A DNA stretch of 40,555 nt from Methanobacteriota archaeon (lineage in GTDB: Archaea > Thermoplasmatota > Poseidoniia > Poseidoniales > Poseidoniaceae), in contig CATFLP010000028.1 of NCBI GenBank assembly GCA_949514915.1, positions 1 through 40,555 of the forward strand, written 5' to 3'. A program made the position numbers and the translations under genes. The notes under the pieces are model-generated. The model made no database searches, had not been told where the DNA came from, and saw nothing but the letters and a program-made list of their open reading frames with translations. Position 1 is the first letter of the stretch. Each line of letters begins with the position of its first letter. Shown one piece after another: positions 24,687 through 33,463 of the stretch.

Positions 24687-25067
24687 ATGGTTAGGAAAAA
24701 AGATACTTTATTACTTGATGGAGAATGTGGATTATGCAATAAAGTGGCAATATTCGTTGACAAAAGAAAATCCTCGAAGGCAGAGATAGAATATCTTTCA
24801 ATAGAATCTGAAGAAGCTCAGGAATTGATTACTAAATTTTCTCAAAAACAAAAAGATGCAGATACTGTGTATCTAATAAGAAATGGTAAACCATATATTC
24901 GTTCAGCGGCAGGAATTAGAATTCTTCTTTATTTGAAATGGTATTATGCAATGTGGTATCCTATTTGTTGGTTATTTCCTTTACCACTTCGAGATATTGT
25001 GTATAGAATTATTGCAGCTAATAGACATAGAATTTTTAAAAAGCCTGATGTTTGCTTATTCAAATAA
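24687..25067 (+). CDS. DCC-family (DUF393) thiol-disulfide oxidoreductase-like protein
   Basis: 126 residues, typical for DUF393. The defining motif is LLLDGECGLCNKV (usually DGxCxxC) near residue 8, giving a thioredoxin-like CxxC. Later family features are YLIRNGKPYIRSAAGIRIL, YPICWLFPLPLRDIVYRIIAANRHRIF and a terminal CLF. Start GTG 24678 in the track overlaps the preceding stop; ATG 24687 is preferred. Probably cytoplasmic redox protein; substrate unknown. Its stop is 2 nt from the end of the convergent thrS. Confidence 0.9.
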   Translation: MVRKKDTLLLDGECGLCNKVAIFVDKRKSSKAEIEYLSIESEEAQELITKFSQKQKDADTVYLIRNGKPYIRSAAGIRILLYLKWYYAMWYPICWLFPLPLRDIVYRIIAANRHRIFKKPDVCLFK

Positions 25068-25069
25068 AA

Positions 25070-27088
25070 TTATTCTTTAGGTGTCAAATTATATCCTTGT
25101 TTTTTTGAAGTTATTTCTTCAAGTAATTCAGACATAAATTCGTCAATTCCAATTCCATTTCTTTGAGCATTATTTAATCCTCTAATACTAACTTGATTAT
25201 TATTTATTTCTTCATCACCAATAATTAGTGTATATGGCGGTTTTAATTTTCTCAATGTTTTTATTTTTTTACCAATAGTTGAATCCGAGAAATCAGAATC
25301 AACCCTCACCCCTAATGAATGTAATTTTTCTGCAATTTGATTACCATAATCTGAATGTTTTTCAGAAATTGTTGCAATAGCAACCTGTGTTGGAGAGAGC
25401 CAAGTAGGGAATTTTCCTGCAAAATGCTCAATTAAAACACCACAAAACCGTTCCATTGAACCAAATGGTGCTCTATGAATCATCACTGGCCGATGCATTT
25501 CTCCATCAGAACCAGCATATTGTAAATCAAATCTTTCAGGTAAATTATAATCAACTTGTACAGTTCCAAGTTGCCATTCTCTTCCAAGTACATCTTTTAC
25601 TACAAAATCAATTTTCGGTCCATAAAATGCTGCTTCACCAGGTTCTTCAGAGAATTCAACTTCAAGGGATTTCGCAGCATTTCTACATGCTTCTTCGGCA
25701 GAATCCCAAAGATTTTCTGAACCTACATATTTGCTACTGTCAGGATCTCTCAATCCTACACGTACTCGATAATTTTCCATACCTAATGTTGAGAATATAG
25801 TCTTCACTAAACTTAGGCATCCTAGTAATTCTTCTTCAATTTGATCTTTACGACAAAATAAGTGAGCATCATCTTGTGTAAATCCTCTGACTCTAGTCAT
25901 CCCACTTATTTCTCCTGATTGTTCCCAACGATATACTGTTCCGAATTCAGCTAATCTTAATGGCAAATCTCGGTAAGATCTCGGTTGAGACGAATAAATT
26001 TTGATATGGTGAGGGCAATTCATAGGTTTCAAGAGGTATCCATTAAATTCACCTTCTTTCATTTTATTTGCTAAATCTGAACAGGAACAGCCTTCATCTG
26101 CAAATTTTTTCATTTCATCGTGGTTAATTAATGGGGGATATTGACTTTCTTGGTAATATGGGAAATGACCACTTGCCCGATAAAGATCTAATTTTCCAAT
26201 GTGTGGAGTAAAAACTTGTTTGTAATATTGTTTGTGAAGTTCTGAGGAAATAAAATTTTGTAGTTCTTGACGAATACTTGCACCTCTAGGAGTCCATAGG
26301 ATTAATCCTTGTCCAACTGTTTCATCTATGTGGAATAATTGCATATCTTTACCAATTACTCTATGATCTCTTAATTTTGCTTCAGATAATTGCCTAATAC
26401 GTTCCTTTAGTAATTCTTTAGTGGGATATACCATTCCATAAATTCTAACTAATTGATCATTAGATTGGTCACCTCTCCAATATGCTGAAGAAATCGATGT
26501 TAATTTGAAGTGCATTAGATTAGAGGTGAAAGGAACATGAGGTCCTAAGCATAAATCAACAAAATCACCTTGTTTGTATAAACTAGAACCTTCACCTGCC
26601 TCTAATTTATCATTAATAATTTCAATTTTGTAAGGGTTATCTTTGAAAATTTGTTTTAATTCATCTTCAGTATATTCAAAGCGTTGAATATTCAAATTTT
26701 TCCTACATATTTCACTCATTTTTTTCTCAATTAATTTTAATTCTTCATCTCCTATGTTTTGCATAGAAAAATCATAATAAAATCCATTTTCAATCGCAGG
26801 ACCAATTGTGGGTTTTGCGTTAGGGAATAATTCAGTAACTGCTTGTGCTAATAGATGTGCACAAGAATGTTTTAGGATATGCATTCCTTCTTCAGAATCA
26901 GCCTTAATTCCAGAGATTTCACAATTTGTAGATAACTCAAATGAAAGGTCTCTTTCAATTCCATCAATAATTGCTGCAACACAACCATGTTTTCTTCCAT
27001 GAATGTCTGAAATTACTTCTGCTGCAGTAATACCTGATGCGTATTCATTGACTTCATTAGTCTCTAAGAGAACTGATATCAGTGACAT
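25070..27088 (-). CDS. thrS: Threonyl-tRNA synthetase, bacterial-type architecture
   Basis: 672 residues. It charges tRNA-Thr. Order: TGS domain (1-65), second additional domain with editing motif HILKHSCAHLLAQ and CLGPHV (the HxxxH and CxxxH zinc/editing site), class II core with motif 2 near RWEQSGEISGMTRVRGFTQDDAHLF, catalytic zinc Cys in KPMNCPHH, motif 3 HRAPFGSMERF, and the anticodon-binding domain (PTQVAIATISEKH). Most archaeal ThrRS instead have a DTD-like N-terminal editing domain, so this is the bacterial form, likely acquired. There is a small Cys-containing insertion (DEGCSCSDLANKMKEGEF) ahead of the KPMNCPHH block. Monocistronic by context. Confidence 0.97.
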   Translation of the reverse strand: MSLISVLLETNEVNEYASGITAAEVISDIHGRKHGCVAAIIDGIERDLSFELSTNCEISGIKADSEEGMHILKHSCAHLLAQAVTELFPNAKPTIGPAIENGFYYDFSMQNIGDEELKLIEKKMSEICRKNLNIQRFEYTEDELKQIFKDNPYKIEIINDKLEAGEGSSLYKQGDFVDLCLGPHVPFTSNLMHFKLTSISSAYWRGDQSNDQLVRIYGMVYPTKELLKERIRQLSEAKLRDHRVIGKDMQLFHIDETVGQGLILWTPRGASIRQELQNFISSELHKQYYKQVFTPHIGKLDLYRASGHFPYYQESQYPPLINHDEMKKFADEGCSCSDLANKMKEGEFNGYLLKPMNCPHHIKIYSSQPRSYRDLPLRLAEFGTVYRWEQSGEISGMTRVRGFTQDDAHLFCRKDQIEEELLGCLSLVKTIFSTLGMENYRVRVGLRDPDSSKYVGSENLWDSAEEACRNAAKSLEVEFSEEPGEAAFYGPKIDFVVKDVLGREWQLGTVQVDYNLPERFDLQYAGSDGEMHRPVMIHRAPFGSMERFCGVLIEHFAGKFPTWLSPTQVAIATISEKHSDYGNQIAEKLHSLGVRVDSDFSDSTIGKKIKTLRKLKPPYTLIIGDEEINNNQVSIRGLNNAQRNGIGIDEFMSELLEEITSKKQGYNLTPKE

Positions 27089-27180
27089 GGTTCTGATACT
27101 TGCGTTTATGTGGTTATATTTGACAACGCCGCCTTATCTTACACTAGTTGAGTTATTATGGTGTTTCTTCACGTAGTGTC

Positions 27181-28341
27181 GTGGCGCGAATTGGTGTGCT
27201 GGTAAATCCTGATGCAGGCCTTGGAGGGAAATTAGGTTTCAAAGGTAGTGATGGTCGTGCCGAAGAAGCACGAAAATCGGGTGCAAAAGATCGTGCTGGT
27301 CCAAGAATGAGAGAAACATTAGCTAATATTTCTGAATTAATTAAGTTGGGAAGATGTGCGGAATTTGAATTGATAATTTGTGGCGGAAAAATGGGTTCAG
27401 ATTGGATAAAGGATATTAAATTCCAAGAAAAAAAAATAGTAGGTGAATGGAATGGCAAGACCACTTCAGAAGATACTCATAAAGCTGTAGAATTAATTCT
27501 AGAAGAAAATATAGATTTGTTACTTTATGCTGGAGGAGATGGAACTACAAGGGATATTGTTGAAAAATTGGAATCATTAAATGCATCAAACACCCCCTTA
27601 ATTGGCGTACCTTCTGGAGTTAAGATGTATTCTGGTTGTTTTGCAGAAGATACTAATGCAGCCGCAGAAGTATTAGTTGCATGGATTAATGGAGAATTAG
27701 GTTTTTCAACAACAGAAGTACTTGATATGGACGAGGAATCTTATCGAAAAGGAGAATGGAAAATTGATATGTTTGGGCAAGCAATAACTCCAGCAAGCCC
27801 ACTTTGGATTCAAGGAAGTAAGCATCAAATACAGGCCATTGGAGAAGAAGAAATCATTGAGTCATTAAGTGAACATATTTCCGAATTATATATTCAAAAT
27901 AAAAATAATTTAATTATTTGGGGAGCGGGAGGAAGTCTCAATAAAATTGCAAAACATTGTGGATTAAATACTACATTGCTCGGAATAGATATAAGTAAAG
28001 GGAATCAATTAATAGGAGCCGATTTATCAGAAAACGAAATTATTAAAATTTTAGAAAATAATGAAAATAATGAGTTGATATTGTTATTATCTCCAATGGG
28101 AGGTCAAGGGTTTTTGATAGGGAGAGGTAATTTACAATTGTCTCCTAAGGTGTTAAGGAAAATAGGAATTGGAAATATAATGGGTGTCGCTACACCAGCA
28201 AAGTTGCTTTCAATTTCAAGAATAAGAATTGATACTGGGGATTCATTATTAGATGAAGAAATCAGAGGAAAAAAATATATCAAAATGATACAAGGATATA
28301 GGACAATTAAAATTGTAAAAATAGATTCTCCAAATAATTAA
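27181..28341 (+). CDS. ATP-NAD kinase-like protein (AcoX/COG3199 type)
   Basis: About 386 residues. N-terminus [24 protein letters not shown] matches the AcoX/COG3199 group of predicted ATP- or polyphosphate-dependent NAD kinases. The nucleotide loop [13 protein letters not shown] (GGDGT) is intact, followed by [14 protein letters not shown]. The C-terminal part ([23 protein letters not shown]) also fits this group. Whether it phosphorylates NAD is unproven for the group. Start: the track's TTG 27148 adds 11 residues; GTG 27181 begins at the conserved [17 protein letters not shown] box near 27112 fits a start site around 27140. Its stop shares TTAA with the convergent pyrG stop. Confidence 0.85.
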   Translation: MARIGVLVNPDAGLGGKLGFKGSDGRAEEARKSGAKDRAGPRMRETLANISELIKLGRCAEFELIICGGKMGSDWIKDIKFQEKKIVGEWNGKTTSEDTHKAVELILEENIDLLLYAGGDGTTRDIVEKLESLNASNTPLIGVPSGVKMYSGCFAEDTNAAAEVLVAWINGELGFSTTEVLDMDEESYRKGEWKIDMFGQAITPASPLWIQGSKHQIQAIGEEEIIESLSEHISELYIQNKNNLIIWGAGGSLNKIAKHCGLNTTLLGIDISKGNQLIGADLSENEIIKILENNENNELILLLSPMGGQGFLIGRGNLQLSPKVLRKIGIGNIMGVATPAKLLSISRIRIDTGDSLLDEEIRGKKYIKMIQGYRTIKIVKIDSPNN

Positions 28342-29990
28342 AGTTGTTTTGATGCAGCCATTAATAATCCATAAAATGGTGGACTTGGTCTTGTAGGGCG
28401 AGTTTTAAATTCTGGATGATATTGAGTGGCAAAGAAAAAAGGATGATTTGAAAGCTCAATAATTTCCATACGTTGACCAGTTTCATCTTTACCTACAAAA
28501 TTCATGCCTGCTAATTCGATCTTTTCGATAACATCTGGATTAACTTCATATCTGTGACGATGTCTTTCATAAACTATTTCAGCTCCGTCATATAATTTTG
28601 AAGCCATACTTTTTCTATCTTTGATTATTGTTCCTCGAGAACCTAATCTCATGGTTCCACCAAGATGTGTTTTAGATATTTCAGGCATATAAATTACAAC
28701 GGGATGAGGTGTGTTATCATTGAATTCTGTTGAATTTGCGTTATCCCAGTTCAAAACATTTCTACAAAATTCAATTATTGCTATTTGTAATCCTAAACAA
28801 ATACCGAGATATGGAGTAGATGAAGTACGTGCATATTCAGCAGCTAATATCTTTCCTTCAATTCCTCTATCTCCAAATCCACCAGGAACTAAAATACCAT
28901 CTGCGTTTTTTAATCTCTCCCAAGAGTCAGCATGAATTTGTGGATCTGATTTGGCAACATTATTTTCTAGATTACTCGCTTCTATCCATTCGATTACTAA
29001 CTTTCTAGATGAAGCTATAGATGCATGATTTAAAGCTTTAATTACAGATAAATAAGAATCAGAGAGGCCAGTATATTTCCCAACCATAGCAATACAAACT
29101 TCTTCAGTAAGGCCATCGACATTTGTAGCCATTTCCATCCATTCGTCTAATAGAGGCCTTTCTGCTGGAATTTTAAAACCAAATTTTTGTGAAAGTAGAA
29201 CTAATGCACCTTGCTGATCAAGTAAAAGTGGTACTCGATATATATTTGAAACATCACTTGCAGACAAGACAGCGTTAGGTTTAACATGGCAAAATAAAGC
29301 AATCTTTTGCCTTGCATCTTCAGATAATTGTCTTTCAGAACGGCAAATTATTACATTTGGAGTAATACCTAAACCTCTTAATTCACGTACCGAGTGTTGA
29401 GTAGGTTTGGTTTTTTGTTCACCAACAGGACTCATGACTGGGATAAGAGATACATGAACAAAGCAAATATTTTCAGGCCCAACTCTAAATTGAAATTGCC
29501 TCAGTGCTTCAATAAAGGGTGCACTTTCTATGTCTCCAACAGTTCCTCCTAATTCGACAACACATACATCAGGAGTATTATTCGTTCCTTCTTCTGGTCG
29601 ATGAGCAACTTCTTGAATCCAATCTTGGATAGAATCAGTAATATGTGGTACTACTTGTACAGTTTTTCCAAGATAATCTCCTCTTCTTTCAGATTCAATT
29701 ACTTTAGAATATATTTTTCCAGTAGTCAAATTATTATCGCGACCTAAAGTTACATCAAGAAACCGTTCATAGTTACCCAAGTCTAAATCAGCTTCTCCGC
29801 CATCATCTAACACAAAAACTTCTCCGTGTTCAAAGGGACTCATAGTACCTGCATCACTATTCAAATAAGGATCTATTTTTATTGCAGTAACGCATAATCC
29901 TGCCGATTTTAGCAATACACCAAGACTAGAGGCAGTTACACCTTTACCTAATCCACTTAGGACTCCACCCGACACTATGACGTACTTCAT
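28338..29990 (-). CDS. pyrG: CTP synthase
   Basis: 550 residues, full length. It aminates UTP to CTP using glutamine. The synthetase domain starts [24 protein letters not shown] (ATP loop) and includes [27 protein letters not shown] and [11 protein letters not shown]. The glutamine amidotransferase domain has PGGFGDRG, the nucleophile in GICLGLQ (about 398), and the His/Glu pair in QYHPEF. No membrane or extra domains. Single gene, divergent from tdh with a 126-bp gap. Confidence 0.98.
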   Translation of the reverse strand: MKYVIVSGGVLSGLGKGVTASSLGVLLKSAGLCVTAIKIDPYLNSDAGTMSPFEHGEVFVLDDGGEADLDLGNYERFLDVTLGRDNNLTTGKIYSKVIESERRGDYLGKTVQVVPHITDSIQDWIQEVAHRPEEGTNNTPDVCVVELGGTVGDIESAPFIEALRQFQFRVGPENICFVHVSLIPVMSPVGEQKTKPTQHSVRELRGLGITPNVIICRSERQLSEDARQKIALFCHVKPNAVLSASDVSNIYRVPLLLDQQGALVLLSQKFGFKIPAERPLLDEWMEMATNVDGLTEEVCIAMVGKYTGLSDSYLSVIKALNHASIASSRKLVIEWIEASNLENNVAKSDPQIHADSWERLKNADGILVPGGFGDRGIEGKILAAEYARTSSTPYLGICLGLQIAIIEFCRNVLNWDNANSTEFNDNTPHPVVIYMPEISKTHLGGTMRLGSRGTIIKDRKSMASKLYDGAEIVYERHRHRYEVNPDVIEKIELAGMNFVGKDETGQRMEIIELSNHPFFFATQYHPEFKTRPTRPSPPFYGLLMAASKQL

Positions 29991-30116
29991 GCCATCAACG
30001 GGGTAATAATCCCTTCGTCCCCTTTAATTATCATTTTGTTTATTTTTGATTATTGAGCATTAAATTCGGTAATTAATACCTTTAGATTCAAGTATCGACT
30101 ATCTTGTAGAAGGGTT
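29991..30116. promoter_or_regulatory. Divergent promoter region, pyrG / tdh
   Basis: 126 bp, AT-rich. TAATTAATACC near 30070 could be the tdh promoter box. For pyrG, AT-rich sequence lies near 30023-30045. I see no RNA gene or clear operator. Confidence 0.3.
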
Positions 30117-31064
30117 ATGGGGGAGTCTTCAGAAAGACGAATTTTAGTTACAGGTGCCCTCGGCCAAATAGGAATTGAATTATTAAATGCTTTATCAAAT
30201 AAATTTGGTTCAGAATGTATAGTTGCAACAGATATACGTGAAACAAATAAGTTAGAAAACACAGGAATCAATTTTTTAAAATTAGATGTGCTTGATTTAG
30301 AACAATTGGAGAGCGTAATTAAAAAATTTAAAATCAATGAAGTTTATCATTTAGCAGCAATTTTATCAGCAGCAGGTGAAAAAAACCCTGAATTATGTTG
30401 GAAAATAAATATGGATGGATTATTAAATATTTTAGAACTATCTAGAAAATATAAATTTAGAATATTTTCTCCATCCTCTATTGCTGTATTTGGTTCAGAT
30501 GTAGGTAATCTTGCTTTTCAGAATTCTCCATTAAACCCATCAACAATTTACGGAGTTACAAAAGTAACTGGTGAATTGATGGCAGAATATTATCATTCGG
30601 TGCATGGAGTTGACATTAGGGGGCTTCGCTATCCAGGATTAATTTCATGGAAAGTAATGCCTGGTGGAGGAACCACAGATTATGCGGTTGAAATTTTTCA
30701 CGAGGCTATTTCATCGAAGAAATATACTTGTTTTGTTGAAAAAGACACCCGACTCCCAATGATGTATATCGATGACGCTATTAGGGCAACACTTCAATTA
30801 ATGGATGCACCAAGTGAAAAATTAACAATTCGTGGAGGTTATAATTTACCTAGTTTGAATTTTACAGCTGAAGAGTTATCTCTAAAAATCCAAGAAAAAA
30901 TACCTGGATTTGAATGTACTTTTGTACCAGATCACCGTCAAGAATATGCAAATACATGGCCTGATGAAACTGATGGCACATTATCAGAACAAGATTGGGG
31001 GTTCAAATTAGAGTATGATTTAGATTTGATGTGTACAAAAATGATAGAATCATTGAGTAAATGA
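30117..31064 (+). CDS. tdh: L-threonine 3-dehydrogenase, short-chain (SDR) type
   Basis: 315 residues. Oxidises threonine to 2-amino-3-ketobutyrate with NAD+, opening threonine for catabolism. Extended SDR features: TGALGQIG (GxxGxxG, residues 12-19), YHLAAILSAAGEKNP, FSPSSIAVFG, catalytic YGVTK, and the family-specific LRYPGLISWKVMPGGGTTDYAVEIFHEA plus LPMMYIDDAIRATLQLMDAP, which separate it from UDP-sugar epimerases. Zinc-dependent Tdh enzymes are unrelated. Fits an amino-acid-using lifestyle along with the peptidases here. Start ATG 30117 has AGAAGGGT upstream, a weak ribosome site. Confidence 0.92.
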   Translation: MGESSERRILVTGALGQIGIELLNALSNKFGSECIVATDIRETNKLENTGINFLKLDVLDLEQLESVIKKFKINEVYHLAAILSAAGEKNPELCWKINMDGLLNILELSRKYKFRIFSPSSIAVFGSDVGNLAFQNSPLNPSTIYGVTKVTGELMAEYYHSVHGVDIRGLRYPGLISWKVMPGGGTTDYAVEIFHEAISSKKYTCFVEKDTRLPMMYIDDAIRATLQLMDAPSEKLTIRGGYNLPSLNFTAEELSLKIQEKIPGFECTFVPDHRQEYANTWPDETDGTLSEQDWGFKLEYDLDLMCTKMIESLSK

Positions 31065-31067
31065 TTA

Positions 31068-32687
31068 TTATTCAAGGCCTTCTTCTTCACCAATACCTTC
31101 AGGAATTGTAGGATCATTTTTTGCCCAAAGAACATCATCAATTCTCAATATGCTTATTGCTGCGGATGTAGAGCCTGCTAAGCATTGTTGATGATTTTGT
31201 ATTGTTTCTATGACTCCCAACTCATACATATTTGATATTGTAGAATCGTGAATATTTATCCCTAATTTACTGGAAATATTTGATTTTGCAGAAGCTTGTG
31301 CAGCATTTAGTGCTAATATTTGGTCAATTGGATCCAAACCCGCATTAATTGCTAATGTACGAGGTATGATTTCTAATGCGTCAGCATATGCAAGAATTGC
31401 AAGAGATTCTCTACCTTCAAACCCTTGAGACCATTCTTTCAAAGTTCTGCTTAATGCCATTTGAGTCGCCCCCCCTCCAGACAGAACTTTCCCATTTTCT
31501 ATTATTTGACAAGCGACATTCAAAGCATCTGAAAAAGAAAGTTCAATTTCTTGTATTAGTTGATCACTACTTCCTCTGATTACTAAAGTAACGCCATTTT
31601 GTTTTGTCCCCTTCAAAATCCAATGTACAACTCCAGACCAGTTTTCTTCATAACTTCCTTTAAAGAGCCCTAAATCACTCTTTTTTGCAGACATAGGAGA
31701 TGCTACAATAGATGCTGAACAAGCTCTTGATAATAGCTCGAAATCATTTCTTTCAACTCTTCTATATGCAGTAATGTCATTTTTTTCCAATAATCTAATG
31801 GCAGCATCATCTATACCATCTCTACAAACAACAATAGTAGGTTTTAGTTGAATTATATTTTCTATTTGTTTTGAAATCAATTCTAATTCTTTTTCTCTAA
31901 AGGCTGAAATCATTGATGGGTCGGTGAAATTAATTTTTGATTGAATTGTAGTTTTCCTCTTTTCAATTCCTCCATCAATAATTAATATTGTACCTTCTTC
32001 ATGATTTCTTTTCATATCTGGGCTACATGCTTGTTTTGCTAGAACTAATCCCTCTACAAGGTAACTGTCAGTCGCAACCCCTCCTTTTTGAGAAATAATT
32101 TTCACATTATTTGGGTTTGCAATAATTTCATTTTTCAAGGGAATAGATATCCCTTTTGCTGCTTTGCATGTTAATTCAGTCAGAGTTTCTTGCAATTTTA
32201 AACCTCCAATACCAGAAAGAGAAGTTTTTGTTGCAGATTCTAATAGTTTATCGTTATTTATTTTTATTGCAAATTCTTCAATTAATTCATTGCATTTATC
32301 GTATGCAAGGGAATATCCATTTGCTATTATTGAAGGATGAATGCCTTTTACATATAATTCCCAAGCGTTTTGTAATAATTCTGAGGCTAATAAAACTGAG
32401 GTAGTTGTACCATCCCGAACAGTATTTTCTTGATTAATTGCAATATCAATTAGCATTTTTGCAATTGGGTGTTCTATTTTTGCATTTTTTAATACATTTA
32501 CCCCATCGTTAGTTATTTTTACAGTACCATTGTCTGAAACCAACATTTTATCCAGGCCTTTAGGACCTAAAGTAGATCTTATTGCCCCAGATAGTGCATC
32601 AGCAGCCTCAATATTTCTGAATAAAGCCTCCTTTCCTTTGATACGACTTGTATCATTCAATAACTGGGCCTCATCTCCTCCACTCAT
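31068..32687 (-). CDS. Thermosome subunit (group II chaperonin), divergent
   Basis: About 539 residues. Forms double-ring ATP-dependent folding chambers. Equatorial motifs: AADALSGAIRSTLGPKGLDKMLV, ITNDGVNVL, VRDGTTTSVLLASELL, GGGATQMALSRTL, and INAGLDPIDQILAL. Compared with typical thermosomes, GDGTTT is RDGTTT, GGGAxE is GGGATQ, and the Gly-Met-rich tail is replaced by IGEEEGLE. The hydrolysis-linked Asp in SFSDALNVA is kept. It may be a specialised paralogue; a second subunit elsewhere is expected. TTG 32696 in the track is less likely than ATG 32687. Convergent with tdh (3 nt), divergent from the sHSP-dnaK unit. Confidence 0.93.
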   Translation of the reverse strand: MSGGDEAQLLNDTSRIKGKEALFRNIEAADALSGAIRSTLGPKGLDKMLVSDNGTVKITNDGVNVLKNAKIEHPIAKMLIDIAINQENTVRDGTTTSVLLASELLQNAWELYVKGIHPSIIANGYSLAYDKCNELIEEFAIKINNDKLLESATKTSLSGIGGLKLQETLTELTCKAAKGISIPLKNEIIANPNNVKIISQKGGVATDSYLVEGLVLAKQACSPDMKRNHEEGTILIIDGGIEKRKTTIQSKINFTDPSMISAFREKELELISKQIENIIQLKPTIVVCRDGIDDAAIRLLEKNDITAYRRVERNDFELLSRACSASIVASPMSAKKSDLGLFKGSYEENWSGVVHWILKGTKQNGVTLVIRGSSDQLIQEIELSFSDALNVACQIIENGKVLSGGGATQMALSRTLKEWSQGFEGRESLAILAYADALEIIPRTLAINAGLDPIDQILALNAAQASAKSNISSKLGINIHDSTISNMYELGVIETIQNHQQCLAGSTSAAISILRIDDVLWAKNDPTIPEGIGEEEGLE

Positions 32688-32828
32688 TTCAAACAAAGGG
32701 TCGAATTAATAGTTAGTATTAAGCCCATCTGAAAAGTGTTTGATTGTTGATACAAATGTAAATTTTACTCTAAATAAAAAAATGTTTATATATCTCCACT
32801 ATACAACCTCAGGTTACCTAGTGAAGTG
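32688..32828. promoter_or_regulatory. Divergent chaperone promoter region with strong TATA box
   Basis: TTTATATATC at about 32783-32792 is the clearest archaeal TATA box in the window; transcription would begin near 32815, about 15-20 nt before the sHSP-like gene. On the other strand CTATTAAT near 32705-32712 may serve the thermosome. A shared heat-responsive control is plausible but no known operator was recognised. Confidence 0.5.
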
Positions 32829-33461
32829 ATGAGCATGTCCGACGAAGCAAGTGACAAATTTGAAGACGAAGTAATTAAACAATTAATGGAATTATTTTCT
32901 GGAATGAATTTACCTATGGATGAAAAAATATTTGCAAATATGGTTAAGGATATGATTAAACAATTTGATATGATGGGCATAGATCCAGAAAAATTTAATT
33001 CAAAAGATGTGAATTTTAATATTGACATAAGTTCAATCAAAGACGCTATTTCTGGTGGTGCAGACATAGCAGAAATGTTCAATAATCTTGGATTTAGAGT
33101 TGAACAAAAGCCAATTAGGAAAAAAGAAAAAATGAATATAGAAATTCAAGAAGAGTCAGATATGGAAGAAATACAAAATTTACCAACAGCAGATTGGTAT
33201 TTAGATGGTTGGCATTTACATGCAACAACTGATGTTTCGAAATATGATATCGTTAGTGATGAAATGTCCTTACATTTGGTAAATAATGGCAAATTATTAG
33301 AGATTTTTTCAACATCACAAGTCTCCCCACTTAAGAGAATAAGTCTCCCACAATCATGTGATACTCTTGAGAAATGGGATTTAAATAATGGAATTCTAGA
33401 TATGAAACTTAAGCTTAGACCACCAAGTTCAAGTGGAATGATTAGTATAGAGGAGGAATAA
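32829..33461 (+). CDS. Small heat-shock-protein-like (Hsp20/CS-fold) protein
   Basis: About 210 residues. An N-terminal helical, Met- and acid-rich region ([32 protein letters not shown]) is followed by a beta-rich C-terminal domain (about 120-205): [31 protein letters not shown], then [28 protein letters not shown]. The last phrase resembles the alpha-crystallin pattern LPxxVD...AxxxNGVLxVxLPK. Similarity is weak and the usual C-terminal IxI motif is not seen, so Hsp20-like or CS-domain is a tentative call. The position, 2 nt before dnaK and under a strong TATA box, supports a chaperone role. Starts at 32826, 32829 and 32835 are possible. Confidence 0.6.
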   Translation: MSMSDEASDKFEDEVIKQLMELFSGMNLPMDEKIFANMVKDMIKQFDMMGIDPEKFNSKDVNFNIDISSIKDAISGGADIAEMFNNLGFRVEQKPIRKKEKMNIEIQEESDMEEIQNLPTADWYLDGWHLHATTDVSKYDIVSDEMSLHLVNNGKLLEIFSTSQVSPLKRISLPQSCDTLEKWDLNNGILDMKLKLRPPSSSGMISIEEE

Positions 33462-33463
33462 AA

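Noticed and set aside
30117-31064. UDP-glucose epimerase (galE) call
   Set aside because: The PGGGTTDYAVEIFHEA and LPMMYIDDAIRATLQLM blocks are specific to SDR-type threonine dehydrogenase.
31068-32687. Thermosome pseudogene
   Set aside because: The frame is intact over full length and most core motifs are kept, so changed residues suggest specialisation rather than decay.
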